Counted from the stretch's first letter, positions 7,838 to 15,083 are shown. The stretch: DNA of 19,310 nucleotides from JBBQNR01 sp038330145 (GCA_038330145.1 JBBQNR010000056.1:1-19310); one strand, 5' to 3'. The notes: generated by a model from the letters alone, not told the origin. Translations and numbers: made by a program.

Positions 7838-7929
7838 TAGCTAAATCGCCAGCAATAAAAGTAGGCGCGCCACCGCGGGCCCCGCGTGGGGGCAGCTTCG
7901 AGAGCGGATGACATGCTTGATCGCGCCAT
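7837..7929 (-). CDS. Probable aromatic-amino-acid leader peptide for aroF
   Basis: A 30-codon frame from ATG (complement of 7927-7929) to TAG (7837-7839), between hisC and aroF. Its end reads RWRAYFYCWRFS: W20, Y23, F24, Y25, W27 and F29 put six Trp/Tyr/Phe codons within ten codons (20-29). The codons include TTT twice and TAT, which are rare in this GC-rich DNA. A second in-frame ATG at codon 6 would give 25 residues; neither ATG has a strong Shine-Dalgarno sequence (only GGA shortly before the first). Position before a DAHP synthase gene, codon content and overlap of the stop codon with an RNA stem all match ribosome-mediated attenuation of the trpL/pheL kind. The peptide itself probably has no function beyond being translated. 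Confidence 0.72.
   Translation of the reverse strand: MARSSMSSALEAAPTRGPRWRAYFYCWRFS
7879..7893 (-). repeat. Short GC-rich inverted repeat inside the leader frame
   Basis: GCCCC at 7879-7883 and GGGGC at 7889-7893 can form a 5-bp hairpin within codons 13-17 of the leader peptide. It could act as a pause or early structure of the leader RNA. It is short and could be chance in GC-rich sequence. Confidence 0.25.
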
Positions 7930-7940
7930 GCTTCCAGCAC

Positions 7941-7969
7941 TTTGTAGCACGTTGCGGGAAAGGCGTCCA
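7941..7969 (-). promoter_or_regulatory. Candidate promoter for the leader-aroF transcript
   Basis: On the minus strand a TGGACG hexamer (complement of 7964-7969, four of six matches to TTGACA) lies exactly 17 bases before TACAAA (complement of 7941-7946, four of six to TATAAT). Transcription would start about 4-6 bases before the leader ATG. The position just after hisC and before the leader is what attenuation requires, but the match alone is modest. Confidence 0.4.
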
Positions 7970-7989
7970 GTGGTGGGTGGCCGAGGCCG

Positions 7990-9093
7990 CTATCGAGGCG
8001 CCGAGACGATCTCGCGCAGCGCTCCGAAGAAGCGCTCGTTCTCCGGCCGCGTTCCGTAGCTGACGCGGATGTGGCCCGGGCCACCGAGCGCGCTGCCGGC
8101 GCGCACCGCCACTCCTCGGCGGTGCAGCTCCCGCACCAGCTCGGCCTCGTCGTGACCGCGCAGGGCGAGCCAGAAGAAGTTGGCCTGGCTGTCCGCGCTG
8201 GAGAGGCCCAGCTCCTCCAGCTGCTCGGACATCCACAGCCGCTCGACGGCGTTGCGCTCCACTCGCCGTGCCACGTCGTCCTGGTGACGGACGGCCTCCG
8301 TCGCCGCGACCTGCGCGAGGTGGTTTACCGAGAAGGGCTGGCGCACGCGGTCGACTGCCACCCGGAAGTCCTCCGTGCCCAGTGCATATCCGACCCGCAG
8401 CCCGGCCAGCCCGTAGACCTTCGAGAAGGTGCGCAGCAGGACCAGGTTCGGGAAGCGCTCGAGCAACTCGAGGCTGGTGTCCGGATCCTCGTCGAGCTGG
8501 AACTCGACGTATGCCTGATCGAGTATCACCAGCACTCGCGCGGGCACCTTGTCCATGAAGTCTGCGACCGCCGTGCTCGGCACGTGGGTTCCGGTCGGGT
8601 TGTTCGGGTTGCAGACCAGCACCATCCTGGTGCGGTCGTCGATCGCAAGCCGCAGCGCCTCGAGGTCGTGTGTGTCGTCGGAGTCGAGCGGCACCCGCAG
8701 CTCGTTCGCCCCCGTAATGGCCGCAAGGTGCGGATAGATCGAGAAGGAGGGCCAGGCGTAGACCACGTTGCTGCCGGGCTCGAGCAGCGCCTCGGCCGCG
8801 GCGAGCAGGATCTCGCAGGAGCCGTTTCCGACGGCGATGCGCGAGATCGGGAAGTCGTAGCGATCGGAGAGGGCAGACCGCAGCGCTCCCGTGCCCGGGT
8901 CCGGATAGCGGTTGAGCCCGGCAGCGGCTGCGCGGACCGCCTCCACCACCTCGCCGACCGGCGCGTAGGGAGACTCGTTCGAGGCCAGCTGCGCAACGTC
9001 GCCCACGGCCTCGCGCGCGGCGCTCTGAACGCTTTCGGTGCCCGCCTCGTAGTGAGGGATGCGGGCCAGCTTTTCCGCGAACGTGACCGCCAT
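7990..9093 (-). CDS. hisC: Histidinol-phosphate aminotransferase family (probable aromatic aminotransferase role)
   Basis: 367 residues, a full-length class I/II PLP aminotransferase of the HisC branch. Visible motifs are ASNESPYAP near the N-terminus, NRYPDPG, VGNGSCEIL, CNPNNPTGT, DQAYVEF, and RTFSKVYGLAGLRVGY with the PLP lysine at about residue 225. HisC makes histidinol phosphate, but members of this family also transaminate aromatic keto acids. Placed between aroH and aroF, with no other his gene in view, it may serve tyrosine/phenylalanine synthesis instead of or in addition to histidine. The ATG start follows the aroH stop by 14 bases; I see no Shine-Dalgarno sequence (the upstream stretch is pyrimidine-rich). 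The exact substrate is not decided by sequence. Confidence 0.9.
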   Translation of the reverse strand: MAVTFAEKLARIPHYEAGTESVQSAAREAVGDVAQLASNESPYAPVGEVVEAVRAAAAGLNRYPDPGTGALRSALSDRYDFPISRIAVGNGSCEILLAAAEALLEPGSNVVYAWPSFSIYPHLAAITGANELRVPLDSDDTHDLEALRLAIDDRTRMVLVCNPNNPTGTHVPSTAVADFMDKVPARVLVILDQAYVEFQLDEDPDTSLELLERFPNLVLLRTFSKVYGLAGLRVGYALGTEDFRVAVDRVRQPFSVNHLAQVAATEAVRHQDDVARRVERNAVERLWMSEQLEELGLSSADSQANFFWLALRGHDEAELVRELHRRGVAVRAGSALGGPGHIRVSYGTRPENERFFGALREIVSAPR

Positions 9094-9107
9094 GGCTGGA
9101 GGAAACG

Positions 9108-9512
9108 TTACTGGGCGGCCTGAAGATCGTCGCGCAGCTTGCGCGCCTCACCCAGGTACACGTGCTGGGCGACGTGGTCCTCGCCGGCGTAGTAGTGCAG
9201 CAGCACCCGGATCACGCGCCCGAGCGATCCGGGCACGTCTATCTCGCGGGCGCAGAGCAGCGGTACCCGGTTCAGGCCCAGATCGCGAGCCGCCACCGCC
9301 GGGAACTCGGCATCGAGGTCGCCGGTCGCGCTGAATATGCAGCTCACCATCTGATCGGCGTCGAGCTCGTTTCGGCGCATCAGCTCGGTCATCAGCTCTC
9401 GCGTCGCGGCAAGGATCGACTCACTGTCGTTGCGCTCGACGGACACGGCGCCGCGCAACGCATGGAGCCTCGTGTGGGGAGGTCTCGAGCTCACGACGGC
9501 GGATTGTGACAA
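9108..9512 (-). CDS. aroH: Chorismate mutase, AroH type
   Basis: Rearranges chorismate to prephenate, feeding tyrA. It is a monofunctional trimer-type (Bacillus subtilis AroH-like) mutase: LHALRGAVSVERND carries the N-terminal active-site Arg, FSATGDLDAEFPA and LLCAREIDVPGSLGRVIRVLLHYY carry the Glu and Arg of the active site, and QHVYLGEARKLRDDL is the typical C-terminal end. I use a TTG directly after the rluB stop (TAG-TTG) with AAGGG just upstream, giving 134 residues. A GTG six codons later (complement of 9492-9494) is an alternative closer to the family's usual length. No prephenate dehydratase gene lies in the window, so the phenylalanine branch must be elsewhere. Confidence 0.94.
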   Translation of the reverse strand: MSQSAVVSSRPPHTRLHALRGAVSVERNDSESILAATRELMTELMRRNELDADQMVSCIFSATGDLDAEFPAVAARDLGLNRVPLLCAREIDVPGSLGRVIRVLLHYYAGEDHVAQHVYLGEARKLRDDLQAAQ

Positions 9513-10220
9513 CTAACCCTTGGCGGCGGCCCTGAGCGCTTCCAGCTCCGCCGGTTCCAGCGGCCGAGAAGCGCCGGGCGCCAGCCCCCCGAGCTCGAGT
9601 GGCCCGAAGCGCACCCGCTCCAGCGAAGACACGCGGTGCCCCACTGCCTCCAACATTCGCCTTATCTGGCGCTTGCGCCCTTCGTGGATGACTATCTCGA
9701 GCACGGTGGCGGTGGGCGACCTCGAGACCTCCGTCACGTCGGCCGGCGCCGTCATGCCGTCCTCGAGCGTCACCCCCTGTCGCAGTTGCTCAAGAGCTTC
9801 AGCGGGCACGGACGCTCCCACGCTCGCCCTGTAGGCCTTCTCGACCTCGAAGCTCGGGTGGGTGAGCCGGTTGGCCAGCTGGCCGTCGTTCGTGAGCAGG
9901 ATCAGCCCGCTGGAGTCCGCGTCGAGGCGGCCGACGGGATACAAACGGGCGGACGAGCGCACGAGGTCGATCACCTTTGGCCGCCCCTCCGGGTCGTGGG
10001 CCGTGGAGACGACGCCCAGCGGCTTGTACACCAGGTGATACTCGTGCTGCTGAGGCGATATCGGCTTCCCCTCCACCGTGACCTCGTCGGCTTCCGATAC
10101 GTCATGGGCGGGGTCCGTCACCCGCTTGCCCCCCACGGACACGCGGCCGGAGGTGACGAGCCGCTCGGAATGGCGGCGCGAGGCCACTCCGCACTGCGCC
10201 ATGTACTTCGCCAGCCGCAC
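9513..10220 (-). CDS. rluB: 23S rRNA pseudouridine synthase, RluB/RsuA family
   Basis: From a GTG (complement of 10218-10220) it encodes 235 residues, typical for the family. An S4 RNA-binding domain covers residues 1 to about 50 (MRLAKYMAQCGVASRRHSE). The catalytic domain follows, with VGRLDADSSGL, where D100 is the expected catalytic aspartate, and HEGRKRQIRRMLEAVGHRV. The frame continues upstream, but those codons are low-complexity and unlike the family, and the S4 domain begins exactly at the GTG. RluB-type enzymes isomerise a uridine in helix 89 of 23S rRNA; RsuA-like or RluE-like specificity cannot be excluded. There is no Shine-Dalgarno sequence; TAGCTT lies 7 bases upstream. A neighbour of scpA/scpB in many Gram-positive genomes, here it is separated from them by an inserted gene pair. 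Confidence 0.92.
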   Translation of the reverse strand: MRLAKYMAQCGVASRRHSERLVTSGRVSVGGKRVTDPAHDVSEADEVTVEGKPISPQQHEYHLVYKPLGVVSTAHDPEGRPKVIDLVRSSARLYPVGRLDADSSGLILLTNDGQLANRLTHPSFEVEKAYRASVGASVPAEALEQLRQGVTLEDGMTAPADVTEVSRSPTATVLEIVIHEGRKRQIRRMLEAVGHRVSSLERVRFGPLELGGLAPGASRPLEPAELEALRAAAKG

Positions 10221-10227
10221 GGGATGA

Positions 10228-10233
10228 AAGCTA
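10228..10233 (-). promoter_or_regulatory. Possible -10 hexamer for rluB
   Basis: TAGCTT on the minus strand ends 7 bases before the preferred GTG of rluB, which has no Shine-Dalgarno sequence. The arrangement fits a leaderless mRNA. No clear -35 box is seen. Confidence 0.28.
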
Positions 10234-10266
10234 GAGGGTGGGCGATCCTTCCACCGCCCGCTTGAA

Positions 10267-10272
10267 TACAAT
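10267..10272 (+). promoter_or_regulatory. Possible -10 hexamer for the cytochrome c gene
   Basis: TACAAT matches the -10 consensus TATAAT in five of six bases and ends 9 bases before the TTG start at 10282. There is no Shine-Dalgarno sequence and no convincing -35. A very short or absent leader is likely if this promoter is used. Confidence 0.35.
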
Positions 10273-10281
10273 GCCCGGCCC

Positions 10282-10800
10282 TTGGACGTTCTCTGGTCAC
10301 TGCTTCTGATCGGCGTCGCCGTCTTCGTGGGCGGAATCCTGTTCCGCAGGGTTCCCAGCTCATGGCTGGCGCTGGCCGCCGTACTGGTCGTTTTCGGCCT
10401 CGGCATTCCCGCTTTGGTGATCGATGATCACAAGTCCGAGAGCGCAGCCGGCCCCTCAGCCGGCGGTGAGGCGGCCGGCGGCGGGGGCACCGCGGAGAGC
10501 TCGGGCAGCACCGGCGGGGCCGATGGCGGAACGAAGTCCGCCGGCGGCGGCGGAGCCGGTGCCAACCAGCAGGGCAAGCTGATCTTCACCCAGTCCTGCG
10601 GCACCTGCCACACGCTCAAGGACGGCGGCACCAACGGCCAGGTCGGCCCCAACCTGGATCAGGTCAAGCCTGACAAGAAGCGCGTGCTGGCCGCGATCAA
10701 GAACGGCGGCCTGGGCAGCGGCACGATGCCGGCGAACATCGTCACCGGCAAGGAAGCACAGGACGTCGCCGAGTACGTCTCCTCGGTAGCCGGCAAGTAG
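10282..10800 (+). CDS. Membrane-anchored mono-haem cytochrome c
   Basis: 172 residues from a TTG start. Two hydrophobic segments (about residues 3-21 and 27-46) precede an extended Gly/Ser/Ala linker (about 52-95), followed by a class I cytochrome c domain. The haem-binding motif CGTCH spans residues 106-110, and a distal methionine ligand is likely at M149 in GTMPAN. The domain resembles cytochrome c6 or the caa3/cbb3 c-type subunits. It is probably held at the outer face of the membrane and carries single electrons. It converges on the exported PQQ-dehydrogenase-like gene and could accept electrons from it; a role as a respiratory-chain carrier is equally possible. No ATG lies in frame upstream, so the TTG is the best start. 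Confidence 0.88.
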   Translation: MDVLWSLLLIGVAVFVGGILFRRVPSSWLALAAVLVVFGLGIPALVIDDHKSESAAGPSAGGEAAGGGGTAESSGSTGGADGGTKSAGGGGAGANQQGKLIFTQSCGTCHTLKDGGTNGQVGPNLDQVKPDKKRVLAAIKNGGLGSGTMPANIVTGKEAQDVAEYVSSVAGK

Positions 10801-10801
10801 G

Positions 10802-10817
10802 CCGGGCTTTACCCCGG
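10802..10817. terminator. Short hairpin between convergent genes
   Basis: CCGGG (10802-10806) and CCCGG (10813-10817) form a 5-bp stem with a six-base loop right after the cytochrome c stop and before the stop of the facing gene. Position suggests a shared terminator, but the stem is short and lacks a T-run. Confidence 0.3.
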
Positions 10818-10856
10818 AGAGGGCACCGTGCCGATGCGAAGCGGGTCGGCTCTGGC

Positions 10857-13800
10857 CTACGGGATGGGGCCGAACGAGAAGGCCTCGTTCGTGTCCGAGA
10901 GGGCGAACCCGCCCGTCGGGCCACCGCCGGCGACGTAGACGACGCCGTTGATGGTGCCGGCCGCGGTGCCGTGACGCGGCGTCATCATCGGCTTCAGCGT
11001 CCGCCAGGTGTCTGTGGTCGGGTCGTACTCCTCGTTCTGCGGGAACGCTCCACCGCTCGACATGATCTCGCCGCCCATCAGCTGGGCGCGGCCGTTGACG
11101 AGTCCGACCGCCATCGTCCTGCGACCGGTGGGCATCGAGGCCCTCGGGGCCCAGCTGTTTGTCGCCGGGGTGTAGGACTCGACAGTGTTGAGCGTCGCGC
11201 CACCGGTCGGCGACGAGCCGTCCGCGTTGCGGGTGCGGCCACCGAAGACGTAGATCTTGCCATCGGCGAAGCTTGCCGAGCCCGGGTTGTCGCGCCGTGT
11301 GCCCATCGATGCCGCCGAGCTCCACGTGCCAGTCGTGATGTCGTAGACGCTGACCGTGTCGAGTGAGACGCCGTTCGGGTCCATGCCGCCCATGACATAG
11401 ATCTTGTTGCCGATCGCCTGAGCGGTCGCGCCACCGCGGGCCACCGGCATCGGGGCGAGAGCGGTCCAGCTTGTGCCGTCGAAGGATGCGGCGTTGGTGA
11501 CGGCGCCGGCAAAGGCAGCCGTCGAGCCACCGAACGCGAAAATCTTGCCGTTCGCCGTGGTCACGGCCGGGTTCTCCACGGCAGGGCCCGGAAGGTTCGG
11601 CGCCGTGCTCCAGCTGTCGCTGGACGGCGTGTAGACGTCGACGTTCGATCGATGGCTGGTGGCGTTCTTGCCGGCGATCACGTACAGCCTGCCGTTGTAG
11701 GCGGTGCCGCCCGCATCCAGGATCTGGCTCGGCAGAGTCTTCTTCGACTTCCAGCAGCCGATGTTCTCCGGCGTCAGTACGGTGATCGAGCCGCCTCCGA
11801 AGACGAAGTTGCCGACGAAGATGCGCCCGTCGGGGCTCTGCGTGACGGGCAGCGGGTCGGTGAAGCCACCGACCAGGCTGGTCATGCTCCCCACCGAGGT
11901 CCCGTCCGCCGACAGGCGCACGCGGGTCAGGTCGTCCCCGACCGAGTAGTTCGAGAGCAGGAGGTCGCCCCTGAGGTCGCCACAGAAACCGTCGCCCGTG
12001 TACTCGATTATTCCGTCGGACGAGCGGTTGGTGCCGAGGCTGGTGATCGGGGGCATCCAGTTTGCCGGTGCCGGAACGCCCTGGTAGTGGCCATCCTTGA
12101 ACACGCACTGGTTGCGCGTCGGGTTCGGATGACCGTAGAACTTGCCCTGCTGGATCAGGTTGAGCGGGTCATGCTGCGGACCCGGGTTGTTGCCGCCGCT
12201 CTGCCACGACGTGACGCTGCCCGCTCCGTTGCATGGTGCGGTCGGGCTCGGCGGGAAGCTGCCCTCGACGCCGAGGCCGTTGTCGGGGCCGTACATCTTG
12301 CCGTTGGAGTGCCAGACGAAGTCGTAGGTGTTCCGCAAGCCGGTCGCGTAGGGCGTGACGTCACACGGCGCCGGGCCGAAGATGTCCGTCGTGTTGTTGC
12401 AGGAGCCATCGAAGCCGGCGTTGCGCACGTCGGCGACGAGCAGGGCCGAGGACAGCGGCTGCTCCTTCATCGTGCCGAACTCTGTGTTGGCGTTGTTATA
12501 GGCGCCGGCACCGGTGTTCCCGGCCTGGGAGATGTAGAGCTTGCCGTCGGGCCCGAAGTGGAGCGCGTTGGTGGCGTGGTTGGCAATCGCCCGCGGCAGA
12601 CCGGTGATGACGTCCTGGCGCGTGGTGAACCCGGCCCCGGAAAGGCGCGAGACGATGCCCGAGTTCGGCTGGCCAGCGTTGGTCGACGGGTTCGAGTGCG
12701 TCGCCCACAGGATGACGTTGCTCGGAGTCGACTGCGGGTCGACCATGATGCCCAGCGTCAGTCGTGAGCCAAGCGTGGTTATCACCTGGTCGCCCGTCAC
12801 CTGGCCGTTGGCGCCGAGGGTGACCGCGTGGATCTTGCCGAACAACTCGCTCACGTACAGGCGGTTGTCCGGGCCCCAGGCCATCGACGTCGGCATCGGC
12901 ATCGGGAAGGTCGTCCTCGTAAAGGAAAGATCGCCGGTGGGCGGCGGCGCCGCCTGGCTCGTGACGGAGAAGTCGTCGAAGCCGAAGGTGAGAGGGCTGG
13001 GGCCGTTGCGGTGGCTGGCCAGGATGCCGGCGAAGCTGCGGGTGCCGATCTCCGGGTCGATGCCGGCCGCGTCGAAGCTGAAAAACTCGCCCGGTGCCGT
13101 CCACGTCGCCAAGGTCGTCTCGGGGCCTGTGCCTACCCGGTACTTCGCCGTAAGCGTGCGATCGCTCGGGTTCGCCAGCAGCGTCACCTCGACGTTCTGG
13201 CCGCCGATCGTCAGCGGGCTCGAGTAGGTGGATCCCACCTCGGCGTCGGCGACCTCCTGGTAGAACTGGACCTTGGGGCCGGTGGGCGTCGAGATGTAGA
13301 CGACCCTGACGTAGTTCTTCTCGTCGACGCCGAACCAGAGCCCCGCCTGCTCGTAGTTGCCGGTTCCGGCGGGCGGGTTGGCGATCCTGGCCGAGATCTG
13401 GTTGGTGCGGCTCGCTGCGTCGATGCCGACGGCGAGCGCGTTGTCCTGAGTGTTGATGTCACGGACCGCCAGGCCGCGTGTCGTCGTGACGTTCAGCTTG
13501 CCGGCGTTGATGTCGAGGTTGTTCTTCACGTAGCCGGTGCCCTTCGAGGGGCGGTCCAGCCATGTGAAGCCGGTCCCGACGTTGTTCTTGTCGTTGATGA
13601 AGCTGTGGTCCTCTGACCAGTCCAGCGCGTAGGGCGTCTGGATCTTGACGTCGGCACAAGCGATCAGAAGGCACTTGTTGGAGGCGGAGTTGGAGACGGT
13701 GAAGTCTGCGGTCGTGGCAGTGACACCGGTGGCGCGCGTGACAGCGACCGTGACGCTGTGCGATCCATTCGGCAGCCTGGTGGTCGCGTATGGCAACGCG

Positions 13801-14951
13801 GTGCCGTCGGCGTTGGAGCCGGCCATGTCGAACGGTGCCCCGGTCTCCGTCTTGAACGGCACGCCTGTGCGGTTCGGATCATCGAGGAAGAAGTCGACGC
13901 TCGTGATGTCAGCCGCCGTCGGGACGAAGACATACATGTCCCCTGTCACCGTCTTGCCATCGAGTGCAGATGCACCTGAGCGGTCGGGCGACGACGAGCG
14001 CTGTGGCGGGTCCGAGCCGGTTGGCGGCGGTGGAGGAGGTGGAGGCGGAGGTGCCGCGTTGGAGACCGTGAAAGTCGAGGTCATCACATCGGTGCCGCCG
14101 GCGCTCTTTGTCACGTCGACCGTGATCTTGTGCTGGCCGTCGGTGACCGTTCTGCTGTCCCAGGGATTGGCGGTGGTGCCAGTCGTACCCCTGAAGTCCC
14201 ACGGGGCGCCGCCCTCGGTCTGTGTCGGTGTTCCGGTGCGGGTCGGGTTGTCGAGGAAGAAGCGGACGCGCGTGGCCCCCGCGCTGGGGGTGACGAAGAC
14301 GTAGGCGTTCCCGGTCACGGTCTTGCCCTCGAGCAGCGTGGGGCTGGTCCGGGCGGCCGCGGAGCTGAGCTGGATCGAGAACGTGCATGGCGCGGGCGAG
14401 CAGCCATCCGGCGGTGGCGGCGTGAGCGCGTTGTTGACCGTGAAGGTCGCGGTCAGGATGTCGGTCCCGCCCGCGGTCTTCGCCACCGCCGCACTGATGG
14501 TGTGCGTGCCGTTGACGAGCCTTTTGGTGTCGTACGCGATCGCCGTCTTGGTGGCGTCCGAGTTGGTGCCGGCGAAGTCGTATGGCGCGCTCGCCTCGGT
14601 CCTCGTCGGCGTGCCTGTGCGTGCGGGGTTGTCGAGCCAGAACCTGACGTTCGTGATCCCGGACTGCGGGTTGGCCACGAACACGTAGACGTTGTCGCTC
14701 ACGGTCCGACCGTCGAGCGTCACAGGCGCCGAGCGATCAGGGGTCTTGCTAAGCAGCAGGCTGTAGGCCGACGCCCTGGCCAGCATCGGGCCGGCAGCGT
14801 TCAGGAACACGAGCAGGAAGAGCGAGGCGGCGAACAGCGCCAGACGCCGGCCTACAGGCGCGCCCATCGGCGCCGCCAGACAACGAACGGCGCTCGGCTC
14901 GTCCCTCCGGCTCCCTGGGAGCCGCCATACCCTGGCAAGTCCTCGATTCAC
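10857..14951 (-). CDS. Exported Ig-repeat / PQQ-dehydrogenase-like / Kelch propeller protein
   Basis: 1364 residues from a GTG that has a perfect AAGGAGG seven bases upstream. A signal peptide lies inside an extended N-terminus: RR at 35-36, hydrophobic core about 37-57, likely cleavage after ARASA at 62. Three Ig-like repeats follow (about 73-175, 193-290 and 318-425), each with an F-LD(N/D)P-RTG-P--TE--AP-D pattern; a run of ten prolines (about 301-310) separates the second and third. A concanavalin/LamG-like domain covers about 430-668. A glucose/sorbosone dehydrogenase-type propeller (about 672-1063) shows NALHFGPDGKLYIS, a GLRNTYDF variant of the GLRNP motif and QSPDGRIFVGNF. Six Kelch-type repeats (IYVMGG, IYVFGG, etc.) end the protein (about 1064-1364). 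The role is probably extracellular oxidation of a sugar or polymer, unproven. Confidence 0.9.
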   Translation of the reverse strand: MNRGLARVWRLPGSRRDEPSAVRCLAAPMGAPVGRRLALFAASLFLLVFLNAAGPMLARASAYSLLLSKTPDRSAPVTLDGRTVSDNVYVFVANPQSGITNVRFWLDNPARTGTPTRTEASAPYDFAGTNSDATKTAIAYDTKRLVNGTHTISAAVAKTAGGTDILTATFTVNNALTPPPPDGCSPAPCTFSIQLSSAAARTSPTLLEGKTVTGNAYVFVTPSAGATRVRFFLDNPTRTGTPTQTEGGAPWDFRGTTGTTANPWDSRTVTDGQHKITVDVTKSAGGTDVMTSTFTVSNAAPPPPPPPPPPTGSDPPQRSSSPDRSGASALDGKTVTGDMYVFVPTAADITSVDFFLDDPNRTGVPFKTETGAPFDMAGSNADGTALPYATTRLPNGSHSVTVAVTRATGVTATTADFTVSNSASNKCLLIACADVKIQTPYALDWSEDHSFINDKNNVGTGFTWLDRPSKGTGYVKNNLDINAGKLNVTTTRGLAVRDINTQDNALAVGIDAASRTNQISARIANPPAGTGNYEQAGLWFGVDEKNYVRVVYISTPTGPKVQFYQEVADAEVGSTYSSPLTIGGQNVEVTLLANPSDRTLTAKYRVGTGPETTLATWTAPGEFFSFDAAGIDPEIGTRSFAGILASHRNGPSPLTFGFDDFSVTSQAAPPPTGDLSFTRTTFPMPMPTSMAWGPDNRLYVSELFGKIHAVTLGANGQVTGDQVITTLGSRLTLGIMVDPQSTPSNVILWATHSNPSTNAGQPNSGIVSRLSGAGFTTRQDVITGLPRAIANHATNALHFGPDGKLYISQAGNTGAGAYNNANTEFGTMKEQPLSSALLVADVRNAGFDGSCNNTTDIFGPAPCDVTPYATGLRNTYDFVWHSNGKMYGPDNGLGVEGSFPPSPTAPCNGAGSVTSWQSGGNNPGPQHDPLNLIQQGKFYGHPNPTRNQCVFKDGHYQGVPAPANWMPPITSLGTNRSSDGIIEYTGDGFCGDLRGDLLLSNYSVGDDLTRVRLSADGTSVGSMTSLVGGFTDPLPVTQSPDGRIFVGNFVFGGGSITVLTPENIGCWKSKKTLPSQILDAGGTAYNGRLYVIAGKNATSHRSNVDVYTPSSDSWSTAPNLPGPAVENPAVTTANGKIFAFGGSTAAFAGAVTNAASFDGTSWTALAPMPVARGGATAQAIGNKIYVMGGMDPNGVSLDTVSVYDITTGTWSSAASMGTRRDNPGSASFADGKIYVFGGRTRNADGSSPTGGATLNTVESYTPATNSWAPRASMPTGRRTMAVGLVNGRAQLMGGEIMSSGGAFPQNEEYDPTTDTWRTLKPMMTPRHGTAAGTINGVVYVAGGGPTGGFALSDTNEAFSFGPIP

Positions 14952-14994
14952 CCTTAGCCCTCCTTGACATCGCTTCCGTGCTCGTCGAGGGCCG

Positions 14995-15000
14995 AGTGTA
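14995..15000 (-). promoter_or_regulatory. Possible -10 hexamer for the large exported protein
   Basis: TACACT on the minus strand lies about 43 bases before the GTG at 14951, leaving room for a leader that includes the AAGGAGG site. No recognisable -35 is present. The 132-base gap after scpB (14952-15083) otherwise holds only an 8-bp GAAATTTC palindrome at 15026-15033. Confidence 0.25.
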
Positions 15001-15083
15001 GAGGAAAGGACCGCGGCGTGCGCGAGAAATTTCGAGGGCGCCGGGACACAGCAGCCCGCTGGAGTGAAAAGAGCTCCGGAGAG

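Noticed and set aside
7697..7989. T-box or known riboswitch before aroF
   Set aside because: No T-box AGGGTGGNACCGCG-type element and no known riboswitch core was found; the GGTGGCGC stretch there is inside the leader codons. Leader-peptide attenuation explains the region better.
7841..9151. Minus-strand frame of about 436 codons covering hisC in another frame
   Set aside because: It is a frame-shadow of hisC with an Arg/Gly-rich composition; hisC shows all family motifs in its own frame.
10221..10406. Longer N-terminal extension of rluB
   Set aside because: It would run antisense into the cytochrome c gene and adds a low-complexity stretch before an S4 domain that starts at the GTG.
10456..12108. 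Open minus-strand frame of about 550 codons overlapping the Kelch region and the cytochrome gene
   Set aside because: It is Arg/His/Gly/Gln-rich, and it is a shifted frame of the exported protein gene and antisense to the cytochrome c gene.
14023..14052. GGC/GGT-rich tract as a possible repeat element
   Set aside because: It encodes the proline run between two Ig-like repeats of the exported protein, and nothing suggests a separate element.
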